Part shown: positions 43,601-52,797 of the stretch, in pieces
Layout: every line of letters begins with the position of its first letter
Numbering within the stretch: the first letter of the stretch is position 1
NCBI RefSeq assembly: GCF_016786255.1
Contig: NZ_JADMKT010000074.1
Coordinates: forward strand, 259,123-323,122
DNA from: Robertkochia sediminum
GTDB taxonomy: Bacteria > Bacteroidota > Bacteroidia > Flavobacteriales > Flavobacteriaceae
Direction of reading: 5' to 3'
DNA: 64,000 bases
Made by a program: the position numbers and the translations under genes
Notes under the pieces: generated by a model
Databases searched by the model: none
The model's input: only the letters and a program-made list of their open reading frames with translations
Told to the model about the DNA's origin: nothing

Positions 43601-44938
43601 ATGCGCAAATACCTGCTGTATATCTTAGGAGGCACCTTACTGGCCACCGTACTTTTCTTCCTGCTTAGGAAAAGGTATCAACCGGAAGTGCGAGGGAAAG
43701 TTTATATCGAACGATCTGACCAAGGTTTCCAACTCATTCGTAATGGCGCTCCGTTCAAGATCAAAGGCGCTTCCGGTTCTTTGACCTATCTGGATAGGCT
43801 CAAAGCATCAGGAGGCAATACCATAAGATTTTACGACACCTTAAACCTGAAACGCAAACTGGATAGTGCACAAAAGCACGGCATCGCTGTGATCGCAGAC
43901 ATTCCTTTACCCTCCTATAACAAAGACTACAATCCCTATGCTACTCCGGCACAAAGGGAGCACATCGATAATTTGGTAAGGAATTTTGTCACCCAATACA
44001 AGGATCACCCCGCGTTGTTGATGTGGGTTTTGGGTAACGAGATCAATTATCCGAACATAGGTAGCGGAGGCGGATTCACGAAATACTATAACGACCTGAT
44101 CCAAATCGTCAAACAAACAGACCCTGACCACCCGGTGACCACGGCCATTAGCCAGGCCGGGCGGCACCTCATCCTTAATTTGTATTACCGTTCTGACCTT
44201 GACCTTATCGCTATCAATTCCTTTGGCGGGGTAAAAGAGATGGAGAAAGACCTCAAGCAAATAGAACTCTTATGGGATGGCCCCTACCTGATAAGTGAAT
44301 GGAACGACGAGGGTCCGTGGAGTAAGGAAGTGACCAAATGGGGAGCACCCCTGGAACCTACCAGTTCCAAAAAAGCAGAACGACTTGCAGAGGTGTATAA
44401 AAATAATATCAGTCCGCTCGAAGATCGCTGCCTGGGAAGTCTCATCTTTTACTGGGGCTACAAACACGAAAGAACCCATACCTGGTTCAGCCTGTTCTCT
44501 GAAGAGGGAGAGTCTACCCCCTCGGTCTATGCACTGGAGCAGATCTTCAGGGAAGACACCTCCATAACCTATGAGGGACCTCAGCTCGATTTTCTCATGC
44601 TCAATAGATACGGCCCACAGGAAAGTATGCTCCTCAATGCCGGGCAGGAAAATATAGCCGATGTGTTCTACAATGCCCCAGATTGTGATTCCATCTCTAT
44701 TTCCTGGGAGATCCTCCCGGAGATCTGGACACGTAACCCTCATTCAAAACGCAAGGAGGAAAAACCCATAGCGCTAAACCATCTTATCCTGGAAAGCAAG
44801 GAAAATATGGTGCGGTTCAAAACTCCGGAAAAGGAAGGCCCGTATCGCATATTCACCTATATCAAAGACCACAAAGGGAACATAGCCACAGCGAATTTCC
44901 CGTTTTATGTAATTAACCAAGCTCATGTCCAAAACTAA
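43601..44938 (+). CDS. Membrane-anchored glycoside hydrolase, GH2/GH5-like TIM barrel
   Basis: A 445-residue protein anchored by one N-terminal helix (about 4-22) with the rest outside the cytoplasm. The TIM barrel (about 35-335) keeps both catalytic glutamates in family context: acid/base E147 in WVLGNEINYPN and nucleophile E233 in YLISEWNDEG. A C-terminal beta domain follows (about 345-440). Its stop lies inside the next gene (the GT2 fusion starts at 44925, a 14-bp overlap), so the two are tightly coupled. It probably trims or remodels the polymer made by that synthase. Exact GH family is uncertain. Confidence 0.85.
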   Translation: MRKYLLYILGGTLLATVLFFLLRKRYQPEVRGKVYIERSDQGFQLIRNGAPFKIKGASGSLTYLDRLKASGGNTIRFYDTLNLKRKLDSAQKHGIAVIADIPLPSYNKDYNPYATPAQREHIDNLVRNFVTQYKDHPALLMWVLGNEINYPNIGSGGGFTKYYNDLIQIVKQTDPDHPVTTAISQAGRHLILNLYYRSDLDLIAINSFGGVKEMEKDLKQIELLWDGPYLISEWNDEGPWSKEVTKWGAPLEPTSSKKAERLAEVYKNNISPLEDRCLGSLIFYWGYKHERTHTWFSLFSEEGESTPSVYALEQIFREDTSITYEGPQLDFLMLNRYGPQESMLLNAGQENIADVFYNAPDCDSISISWEILPEIWTRNPHSKRKEEKPIALNHLILESKENMVRFKTPEKEGPYRIFTYIKDHKGNIATANFPFYVINQAHVQN

Positions 44939-47900
44939 GCCTGTACATAAACCAACCCAGAAAGAACGCAAAACGCTCCGGATCATGATCATCCTGGGGG
45001 TGATTAGCTTATTGAACTTTTTCTTTTGGTTTATCTCTTTCGACTATATCGGCAACAGGTTTCTTTATATGCTGTTACTCATCACCATTGGCTATACCTC
45101 TTTGCGTATTCTCTACGAATGGTACCACTACTGGAATATCTCTGTGCCCGAGAAAAAAACTACAAGGCAGGAGTATACGGTAGATTTCCTGACGACTTAT
45201 TTCCCGGGAGAACCCTATGATATGATCGAGAATACCTTGATCGCGATCAAGAATATCAGGTATCCGCATACCACGATTCTTTGTGACGAAGCCGATGATG
45301 AGCGGTTGAAAGCATTTTGCAAAAAACACGGTATTATACATATAAGCCGAGACAACAGGATCAATGCCAAGGCAGGGAACATCAACAATGCTTTGAATAA
45401 GGTCGCTAAGGGTGAGATCTGTGTGATCCTCGACCCCGATCATGTGCCGGATCCAGAGTTTTTAGACGAGGTCATTCCCTATTTTGACGACGAGGAGATA
45501 GGTTATGTTCAGGTAGTCCAGGCTTATAAGAATTTTGATGAATCGTATGTGGCTAAGGGGGCCGCACAGCAAACCTTTCAGTTCTATGGCCCCATGATGA
45601 TGTGCATGAACAGTTATGGTACGGTGAATGCCATTGGTGCCAATTGCACCTTCCGAAGAGCCGCTCTCGATTCGATCGGTGGCCATGCTCCCGGTCTGGC
45701 GGAAGACATGCATACGGCCATGCTTTTACACGCCAAAGGCTGGAAGTCAATATACGTACCCAAGGTGCTGGCGAGGGGTTTGGTACCTGCTTCCATGACA
45801 GCTTATTACAAGCAACAGCTCAAGTGGTCTCGAGGAACCCTGGAACTTCTGGTTTCGGTATACCCCAAGATCTTTAAGAACCTTACCTGGAGGCAACGCT
45901 TGCATTACGCTACCATCCCCTTGCATTACCTCATCGGATTTACCTTTCTGATCAATTTCCTGATACCGATAATTTCCCTGACCACGGCAACGTCACCATG
46001 GACAGGCAATATTGTTTTCTTTGGCCTGATCACCATCCCCCTTATAACCAGCTTACTGGTTATAAGAAGTTTTGTTCAACGGTGGGTCATGGAAGAATCT
46101 GAACGCGGATTTCATATGGTTGGAGGATTGCTGCTCATCAATACCTGGTGGGTGTTTTGCCTTGGGGCATTCTATACCCTTTTAAGGAAAAAAGTACCTT
46201 ACCTTCCCACACCTAAAACCGGCGACGACAAGACCAGCTGGAAGCTATTGATCCCTAATATGGTGATCGCCCTTGTGTCTTTATTTGCTATTTTCTACGG
46301 ACTCAGCAAAGACTTTTCGCCCTTTAGTATTTTCATGTCGGGATTTGCACTGCTCAATATTGCCTTTATGCTGTTCAGTCTATATCTCGCAGATCATAAG
46401 TATGTCGATATCGAATCCCTGACCGATGAAGGCAAAAAGAGGTTTTACACCTCTAAACTTTGGATCAAGCAAAAATTATGGGACTTCAGACATGACCTGT
46501 ACCGGGGAATGAGGGGAGCAGCCCTGCCTCTGGTGGTCATGAGTTTCCTGGTAAGTTTTGCATTGATATCATACGATCAGTATCTAAAATGGGAAGGTGT
46601 TCGCTCTTATCCCGAATTACCGGTACTCCCAAATAAGTACCTGGGGATATACGCACCGCATATTACCAATGGGGTGAGCTTTCCCCGAAAAGCCAGGGAA
46701 ACTGAATCTGCCCTGAGTACCAGGTTCGATATCATGTCCCATTACATCCCCTGGGGAGACACAGGCCAGGAAAAAGACTTTAAAACTGTACTTTCTCTTA
46801 GTAATTCCGAGAATTACATCCCTTTTATTACTTGGGAGCCCTGGTGCAGTACTTTTGATATTTCTGCAGCTTCATCCGATCTAAGCCAGGAAAAAAAGGT
46901 CTTTTCTCATATTAGTAAAGGAGAATTTGACCCCTATCTTAAGGATATTGCTGAGCAATTAAAAGCATTTAATAAACCGGTATACCTGCGTTTTGCTCAT
47001 GAATTCGATAATCCGCAATATCCATGGTCTGAGGTGGGCAACAACACCCCTTCGGAATTTAAAAAGGCATGGATCTATATTCACAACTATTTTGAGAACA
47101 ACGGGGTTACCAATGTAGAATGGGTATGGAACCCATGGAAGGCCAGAGCCATAGCTTCGTATTACCCGGGAGACCAATTTGTAGATTATGTTGGTGTTAC
47201 CGCTTTGAATTACGGAAACCTTACGCCTTCGGGAGAACCCTATGATTTTAATGACATCTATTACCCTATAAAGGAGGCACTCAAAGAAAATCGTATCAAC
47301 AAACCGGTATTCCTTGCCGAATTTGGAAGTCTGAACATACAGAACATCCAAACTAATTGGATCAACGATGCCCTTGACAGTATTTATGAAAACCACCCGG
47401 AGATCGCAGGTATTCTCTTCTTTAACAGTGATATCGACAAAAATGTACCGGTAGATGAACAAAGTATCACCACCTTAGACTGGTCGTTGAAGGAAGTGAA
47501 ACCCATAAGACATAAGCTTTGGGAAATGGAGCTGGAAACCCCGGACGATTCGATCTCCTACCTCAGCGATCTTGCATTAAAAACGGAAAAGGGATTCAAC
47601 GGCAATCGTCTTCCACTCCCGGATAGTATTAGAGGGGTGAGCTATAAAAAAGGCCAGAACTGGTTTAAGAACTACCAGGTAATGGACATCCGGACCGTAA
47701 GCAAGGATTTTGATCAGATGAAAACCCTTAGCCTAAATACGGTCAAGTATTTCGGAAACCCGGTCTATGATCGCAATATGCTTAGTGCGGCACGTTCCAA
47801 CAACATGGCCATTATTTACGGATTATGGATGCCTGCATCCCTGGGTCAAAACCGCGATGATGAGAACCATGTAGAGAAAACCATTCTCGCCAGTGTTCGA

Positions 47901-48770
47901 AAACTAAAAGGAGAACAGGAGATCATTGCATGGAATCTAGGAAACGACATCATCACAAGAATAAACCAACTCAATAAAGAGGAGAACGCAAGAATGAAGA
48001 TCCTCGAGCATATAAGCTGGCTTAAGAATATGCTCCGAAAGATCAAGGAAATCGATCCGAACAGACCGGTAATTCTTGACCTGGACCTCAACAGATACGC
48101 CTCGAAGAATGCACTACTCTTGCTTGCTGAATTGGAAGATGTAGATGCCCTGGCGATCACTATAAGAAACAAGACCAATAGTGAAACCTTCCTGGAATTC
48201 GCGAGATTGAGTAAGATACCCGTACTCATAGGCGATGCCTCGCCGGAAGTACTGTCGACCCTGACCTCCATACCGGAACATTACTTTCTGAGCAATTGGC
48301 AGGATCAGCATGAAAGCAATCATGTAAGTTTCGACGGCCTTCTGGATCACAAGGGAAGAACAAAGCGATCCTATGCCCTGGCACGGGACTTGATCACCGA
48401 CAACTTCACTGAAATACCTGCAGACAAGGTTCGTATCTTACGTCCTGCAGTTCCATTACGAAAGGGAAGAGCTCACGAGTATCACGCCCTGATCGCTTCA
48501 GACAATACTTCTTCATGGGATTATGCCACTCCGGATAAAAGAGACCAACTGGAATGGACCCTGGTGAAATGCGACAGGTTTGGCACGCCTTTAGCCTTTA
48601 AAGACCTGGGGACCGGCTTGAAAAAACAGATCGAGATCCCGGAAAACTTCGAAAATTATTTCCTGGTATTGAAATACATTGAAAATGATGTGGTACACGC
48701 TTCGCGCTCTTCGCTCAATCTTCCGGATCGTAGTATTGAACCAGCGCTCTTTGCACAATATGGTCTCTGA
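44925..48770 (+). CDS. Polysaccharide synthase fusion: GT2 + GH26-like + degenerate GH2-like domains
   Basis: A 1281-residue membrane protein. Two helices (about 20-65) precede a processive GT2 domain with the cellulose/chitin-synthase signature: D121 (CDEADD), D170-x-D172, acceptor-site E260-D261 (LAEDMH) and Q297-Q-L-K-W301. Further helices at about 325-500 and one near 540-560 follow. The exported part holds a GH26-like barrel (about 570-865) with acid/base E693 (RFAHEFD) and nucleophile E799 (FLAEFGS) in place. A second barrel (about 900-1190) resembles that of the upstream gene, but with D1008 (WNLGND) and D1104 (VLIGDAS) where that gene has Glu. No PilZ domain was seen. Polymer unknown; synthesis coupled to trimming or binding of the product is inferred. 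Confidence 0.88.
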   Translation: MSKTKPVHKPTQKERKTLRIMIILGVISLLNFFFWFISFDYIGNRFLYMLLLITIGYTSLRILYEWYHYWNISVPEKKTTRQEYTVDFLTTYFPGEPYDMIENTLIAIKNIRYPHTTILCDEADDERLKAFCKKHGIIHISRDNRINAKAGNINNALNKVAKGEICVILDPDHVPDPEFLDEVIPYFDDEEIGYVQVVQAYKNFDESYVAKGAAQQTFQFYGPMMMCMNSYGTVNAIGANCTFRRAALDSIGGHAPGLAEDMHTAMLLHAKGWKSIYVPKVLARGLVPASMTAYYKQQLKWSRGTLELLVSVYPKIFKNLTWRQRLHYATIPLHYLIGFTFLINFLIPIISLTTATSPWTGNIVFFGLITIPLITSLLVIRSFVQRWVMEESERGFHMVGGLLLINTWWVFCLGAFYTLLRKKVPYLPTPKTGDDKTSWKLLIPNMVIALVSLFAIFYGLSKDFSPFSIFMSGFALLNIAFMLFSLYLADHKYVDIESLTDEGKKRFYTSKLWIKQKLWDFRHDLYRGMRGAALPLVVMSFLVSFALISYDQYLKWEGVRSYPELPVLPNKYLGIYAPHITNGVSFPRKARETESALSTRFDIMSHYIPWGDTGQEKDFKTVLSLSNSENYIPFITWEPWCSTFDISAASSDLSQEKKVFSHISKGEFDPYLKDIAEQLKAFNKPVYLRFAHEFDNPQYPWSEVGNNTPSEFKKAWIYIHNYFENNGVTNVEWVWNPWKARAIASYYPGDQFVDYVGVTALNYGNLTPSGEPYDFNDIYYPIKEALKENRINKPVFLAEFGSLNIQNIQTNWINDALDSIYENHPEIAGILFFNSDIDKNVPVDEQSITTLDWSLKEVKPIRHKLWEMELETPDDSISYLSDLALKTEKGFNGNRLPLPDSIRGVSYKKGQNWFKNYQVMDIRTVSKDFDQMKTLSLNTVKYFGNPVYDRNMLSAARSNNMAIIYGLWMPASLGQNRDDENHVEKTILASVRKLKGEQEIIAWNLGNDIITRINQLNKEENARMKILEHISWLKNMLRKIKEIDPNRPVILDLDLNRYASKNALLLLAELEDVDALAITIRNKTNSETFLEFARLSKIPVLIGDASPEVLSTLTSIPEHYFLSNWQDQHESNHVSFDGLLDHKGRTKRSYALARDLITDNFTEIPADKVRILRPAVPLRKGRAHEYHALIASDNTSSWDYATPDKRDQLEWTLVKCDRFGTPLAFKDLGTGLKKQIEIPENFENYFLVLKYIENDVVHASRSSLNLPDRSIEPALFAQYGL

Positions 48771-49713
48771 TCTTTTGTGCTACATCCTTACTAAATGAAA
48801 CAGCACTTTCTGAATGTAAATGCGACCCGTCGTAGGTTTCAAAATCTTCAGTACGGTCACGGTAATTAAAATACGGAACCGACCTGAGCCTGGCTATGGA
48901 ATCCATTTCACGATCAAAAGAAGGCCAAGCTCCATCCTCCAGGGCAAGCACCCCCTCATGCATAGGAATACGCACCAGAAAAACGAGTCCGCGTTTTTGC
49001 AGGCTGTCAATAGTCTTCCCGAACCATTCAAGTCGGTAAGACGAAACATGCTCGGGAATAACCGCTGCGAGACGTGTATATCCTTCGACCGTTTCCTCCT
49101 GCCAGTAATTGATATCGCTTTGAGTGATCGTATAACCCGGAGCCTCTAAACGAAACTCCTCCCAGCCATTTTCATGAAAAACGGTACTTATTCTGTGATC
49201 GTGAGGAAAGACCCCTTTGTACAACGAACGACCAAAACATTTCCTGACAAATTCAAGGTTCGGATGAGCATTGAACTCGGTCATCTTACCCACCATCGTC
49301 TTACTGTCAAATTCATGAATATCTTCAGGCGTTTTCAATCTGTTTGACGCAGAAAAGCTCCCCGGAGATACTCCAAGGATAAAGATGCCTTTTAACGTGT
49401 GATCGGGGATCTTTTCAAGAACAGCCCGGAGATACACCTCACCATATGGCGACTGTGATTTTTCGAAGGCAAAGTTTTGAAAAGGCCCTTGATAATTTAC
49501 ATCTTCCAACTCCGCCCCAATGGTATAAGGGTCCATGGCATAATGCGCCCTTGAAAGGCCAAGCACCAAACTAGGGGTTTGATGGGTGAACTTCGCATAG
49601 TCATCGCTCACAAAGGTCTTGGTGATCTGACGGGCAAAACCAAGATAAACCCCGATAAGCAATACTGCCAACACCAAGATCTTCAAAAGGAATATGTATA
49701 AGGATCTATTCAA
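48715..49713 (-). CDS. SGNH-like acyltransferase partner (AlgJ/AlgX/DltD-like)
   Basis: A 332-residue protein with one N-terminal membrane helix (about 5-27) and an exported SGNH-hydrolase-like domain. Candidate triad: S54 in VLGLSRAHYAMDP and the C-terminal D295/H298 of YDGSHLH. Proteins of this kind receive acyl groups from an MBOAT partner and pass them to an extracellular polymer. Its start overlaps the MBOAT stop (ATGA, 49710-49713). Its 3' end overlaps the 3' end of the GT2 fusion gene, tail to tail, by 56 bp. Sequence identity to named members is too low for a symbol. Confidence 0.8.
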   Translation of the reverse strand: MNRSLYIFLLKILVLAVLLIGVYLGFARQITKTFVSDDYAKFTHQTPSLVLGLSRAHYAMDPYTIGAELEDVNYQGPFQNFAFEKSQSPYGEVYLRAVLEKIPDHTLKGIFILGVSPGSFSASNRLKTPEDIHEFDSKTMVGKMTEFNAHPNLEFVRKCFGRSLYKGVFPHDHRISTVFHENGWEEFRLEAPGYTITQSDINYWQEETVEGYTRLAAVIPEHVSSYRLEWFGKTIDSLQKRGLVFLVRIPMHEGVLALEDGAWPSFDREMDSIARLRSVPYFNYRDRTEDFETYDGSHLHSESAVSFSKDVAQKIRDHIVQRALVQYYDPED

Positions 49714-51161
49714 AACTGGAAGTATATAAAGTTATTCTGTCTATTCACGCTAAAAAGAACGATCGTAAATATAAAGGCGATGTAAAACCCCCAACGCAGC
49801 ACCGGTTTTCTGTTGAGCACCAGTTCCGGTATATCATCATTACCCTTGAAATAATGAATGATCTGCACCAGTAAGATCAGTACCATACTTAGCCATAGCT
49901 CGGTCCTGTCATAAGTAACATTCACAAAGGTCGAATTAAGGCTAAACATGTTTTTTATATACAGCAGGGCATGTAGAATGTTTGGTGATCTGAAAAACAC
50001 CAGGGTCGTGGTGATACTCAAAAATATGGTAAGCCAGGTCACAAAGCGTAGTACGGGATTTTGCAAGGATATCCCCAATTTGCGGAGCACAGCATAACGC
50101 AAGGGCTGTGTCCCGACCTCTATGATCATTAAAACCCCGCAAAGTAGCCCCCAGACCACAAAGGTCCAGTTGGCTCCATGCCACAAGCCATTAAAAAAGA
50201 AAACGATAAGTACCGCAACGATCTTATTCAGTCCAAATTTGGCAATAAGCGGCTTATATAAATAATCTTTTAACCAGAGCATAAGCGAGATATGCCATCT
50301 TCTCCAAAAGTCGCGAACACTGCTAAAAAAGAAAGGGCGATTGAAATTCTGCATAAGATCATACCCCAAAACTTTCGCAGCCCCAATGGCTATGGTACAA
50401 TAGGCAGAAAAATCAAAATAGATCTGAAAAGCAAAGAACAAGCTTCCTATAAATAACGGTAAACCCCTATGCGCTGAAGGATCAAGAAAAACGGCATCTA
50501 CATAAACACCTATGCGGTCTGCAACAACAAGCTTCAGAAAGAATCCCCAGGCCATCATCACGATACCCCATTTGATGCGCTTTATATCAATGAACACCTC
50601 TTTCCTGAATTGAGGAAGTAACCTGCTTGCCCTTTCAATAGGACCTGCCACCAGCTGGGGAAAAAAGGCCACATAAAGCGCATAGCGCCCGAAATGCCGC
50701 TCCGGGACCACCTCTCTTCGATATACATCGATGGAATAACTCAGGGTTTGAAACGTATAAAAACTGATCCCTACCGGAAGGAGGATCTTATTGAAAACAT
50801 AGTTCTCTTCTCCCCCAACACCTAACCAGTCGATCCCGAAAAACTCCATGATCGCCTGAGAACTATTGGTAAAGAAAACAAAGTACTTAAAGAAGAAGAG
50901 CATACCGAGGTTACCAATAATACTCATCCATAAATAACGCTTGCGTATACGGTTATCCTGCTTCAGGTACATTTGACGACCACAGTAGTAATCGAGAATG
51001 GTCGAAGCGATCAAAAGGAGTATCAATGCCGGCTCCATCGACATATAGAAGTAATAGCTCGCTAAAAGGAGCCAAAACCATCTGAAGCGGTGGGGCAGTA
51101 CATAAAATACAAAAACAACCACCGGAAAGAAGAACAAGAATTCAAAAGAGTTAAATAACAT
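49710..51161 (-). CDS. MBOAT family O-acyltransferase (AlgI/DltB-like)
   Basis: A 483-residue integral membrane protein with about 11 helices. It moves acyl (usually acetyl) groups across the inner membrane for O-acylation of an exopolysaccharide or wall polymer. Family hallmarks: LLPVGISFYTFQTLSYSIDVYRR, DFWRRWHISLMLWLKDYLYKPL and the catalytic His H328 in FFNGLWHGANWTFVVWG. Full length. It is coupled by a 4-bp overlap to the SGNH-like gene downstream and faces the polysaccharide synthase genes. Acetylation of the polymer made by the GT2 fusion is the natural inference. Confidence 0.94.
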   Translation of the reverse strand: MLFNSFEFLFFFPVVVFVFYVLPHRFRWFWLLLASYYFYMSMEPALILLLIASTILDYYCGRQMYLKQDNRIRKRYLWMSIIGNLGMLFFFKYFVFFTNSSQAIMEFFGIDWLGVGGEENYVFNKILLPVGISFYTFQTLSYSIDVYRREVVPERHFGRYALYVAFFPQLVAGPIERASRLLPQFRKEVFIDIKRIKWGIVMMAWGFFLKLVVADRIGVYVDAVFLDPSAHRGLPLFIGSLFFAFQIYFDFSAYCTIAIGAAKVLGYDLMQNFNRPFFFSSVRDFWRRWHISLMLWLKDYLYKPLIAKFGLNKIVAVLIVFFFNGLWHGANWTFVVWGLLCGVLMIIEVGTQPLRYAVLRKLGISLQNPVLRFVTWLTIFLSITTTLVFFRSPNILHALLYIKNMFSLNSTFVNVTYDRTELWLSMVLILLVQIIHYFKGNDDIPELVLNRKPVLRWGFYIAFIFTIVLFSVNRQNNFIYFQF

Positions 51162-51303
51162 GAAGCGATGGGCTTGTAATTCACTCTAAATTAACATTTT
51201 AAACCCGCTGTTCTCATTTAAAACAGATTAAACGTAAAATTGCTTGATTAATTACGGCATAAGCAGGGATAATTCAGGCACAGACCATACAACTTATACC
51301 CAT

Positions 51304-52794
51304 ATGACTTTTATAAAGTTCTTACGCAATAACACCATACTTCTTATTTGTGTAAGTATTTTTCTATTCTTTTCCTTGGTTATCCTAGTCTTTACCGAGG
51401 CATTCTATATCCTTTTGGAACAAACTTCGGTCTGGGTAAGGCAGTGGTTTGGGCAATACTACCTTTACCTTGGCCTGGGATGTGTTTTATTCTTGCTGAT
51501 CCTTGCCTTGCTCCCTACGGGCAAAATAGTACTGGGAAAGAAAAATGAGCGGCCGGAATTCACCAGATTTTCCTGGATAGCCATGCTCTACAGCGCGGGG
51601 ATGGGGGCCGGCGTTTTACTGCGTGCAGTTCAAGAACCGGTATTTATGTATGTAAATCCGCCCCTTAACACCGGTAGTGCGGCAGAACTTCTGGCATTGG
51701 AATTCACCTTTTACCAGTGGGGATTTACCGCCTGGGCATTTTATGCCCTGTTCGCCCTGATCCTGGGTATCGCGGTAATGAAGTGGAACGAACTGCCACT
51801 GTTAAGCAGTACCTTGAAGCGACAGATCTCTCATTCCGGTCTGTTAAATGTCCTTGATATTCTCGTGATCCTGACCACTGTGATCGGAGTTACCGGAGCC
51901 ATTTGCCTGGGAACCACCCAGATCACCGAAGGCATAAATTTCCTGAAAGGGGGTGTTCCGTTCGGCCTGGACCTGAATGCCTTGTTCTTATTTGTTATTT
52001 GCTGCCTGGCCTTTATTTCTGCATGGCAAGGATTAAATAAGGGTATCAAGGTCGTTTCCAATCTGAACATTGGCCTCACCGTTCTCTTACTTCTCTACGT
52101 TATTACCCAAGGTGATCTCATGGCCATATTCAAGGCATTTACAGTATCCTTATGGTTGTATCTTACAGACTTTGTTCCCATGAGCCTGGCTTTGGGAAAT
52201 TATGATCCGGGAGAACAGTTCCTGCGAGACTGGACCTATTACTATTGGGCATTCTGGATCGCCTGGGCACCCTTTACCGGGATCTTTATCGCCCGTATTT
52301 CGAGAGGTCGCACCCTGCGCGAATTTGTGATCGGTGTCCTGTTGATCCCCTCTCTGGCCAGCTTCCTTTGGTTCTCGGCCTTTGGTGAAACCGCCATACG
52401 ATTTATTAAGGCTAGTGGCGGGTACTCCGGTCAGTTCTCTAATGAATTCAGCTCGATCTTTGAGTTCTTATCGCTTTTTCCCGGCGCCGCTATCGTGAAT
52501 CCCCTGGTGATCATTTTACTCATTGGATTTTTGGTTACCTCGGCAGACTCGGCAATTTATGTACTGAGCATGTTCACCGATAAGGGCAACTTATCCCCAC
52601 AAAAAAAGCACCGCCTTATTTGGGCGGCGCTCCTTGCTATTGGTGGTTTTGCGCTATTGGTACTAAGCGACATCAGGAATGGTATAGACATCATCAACAT
52701 ACTCCAGTTGTTACTCATCGTAACCTCACTCCCCTTCGCGCTCCTCATCCCTTTGATCACCTACTTCTTTTTAAAAAGATTGCTAAAGGGATAA
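51304..52794 (+). CDS. BCCT family transporter (betaine/carnitine/choline type)
   Basis: A 496-residue permease with 12 predicted helices that takes up trimethylammonium or similar compounds, often for osmoprotection. Family motifs: the glycine-rich turn MLYSAGMGAGVLLRAVQEP in helix 3, the Trp-rich segment YYYWAFWIAWAPFTGIFIARISRGRTLREF (helix 8), and TSADSAIYVLSMFT. ATG 51304 is preferred; the 20 codons upstream lack coding character and overlap the divergent promoter region shared with the MBOAT gene. Substrate specificity is not certain: helix 3 has GAGVLLRAVQEP where betaine carriers usually have a Gly/Ala- and Trp-rich version. Confidence 0.92.
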   Translation: MTFIKFLRNNTILLICVSIFLFFSLVILVFTEAFYILLEQTSVWVRQWFGQYYLYLGLGCVLFLLILALLPTGKIVLGKKNERPEFTRFSWIAMLYSAGMGAGVLLRAVQEPVFMYVNPPLNTGSAAELLALEFTFYQWGFTAWAFYALFALILGIAVMKWNELPLLSSTLKRQISHSGLLNVLDILVILTTVIGVTGAICLGTTQITEGINFLKGGVPFGLDLNALFLFVICCLAFISAWQGLNKGIKVVSNLNIGLTVLLLLYVITQGDLMAIFKAFTVSLWLYLTDFVPMSLALGNYDPGEQFLRDWTYYYWAFWIAWAPFTGIFIARISRGRTLREFVIGVLLIPSLASFLWFSAFGETAIRFIKASGGYSGQFSNEFSSIFEFLSLFPGAAIVNPLVIILLIGFLVTSADSAIYVLSMFTDKGNLSPQKKHRLIWAALLAIGGFALLVLSDIRNGIDIINILQLLLIVTSLPFALLIPLITYFFLKRLLKG

Positions 52795-52797
52795 AGG

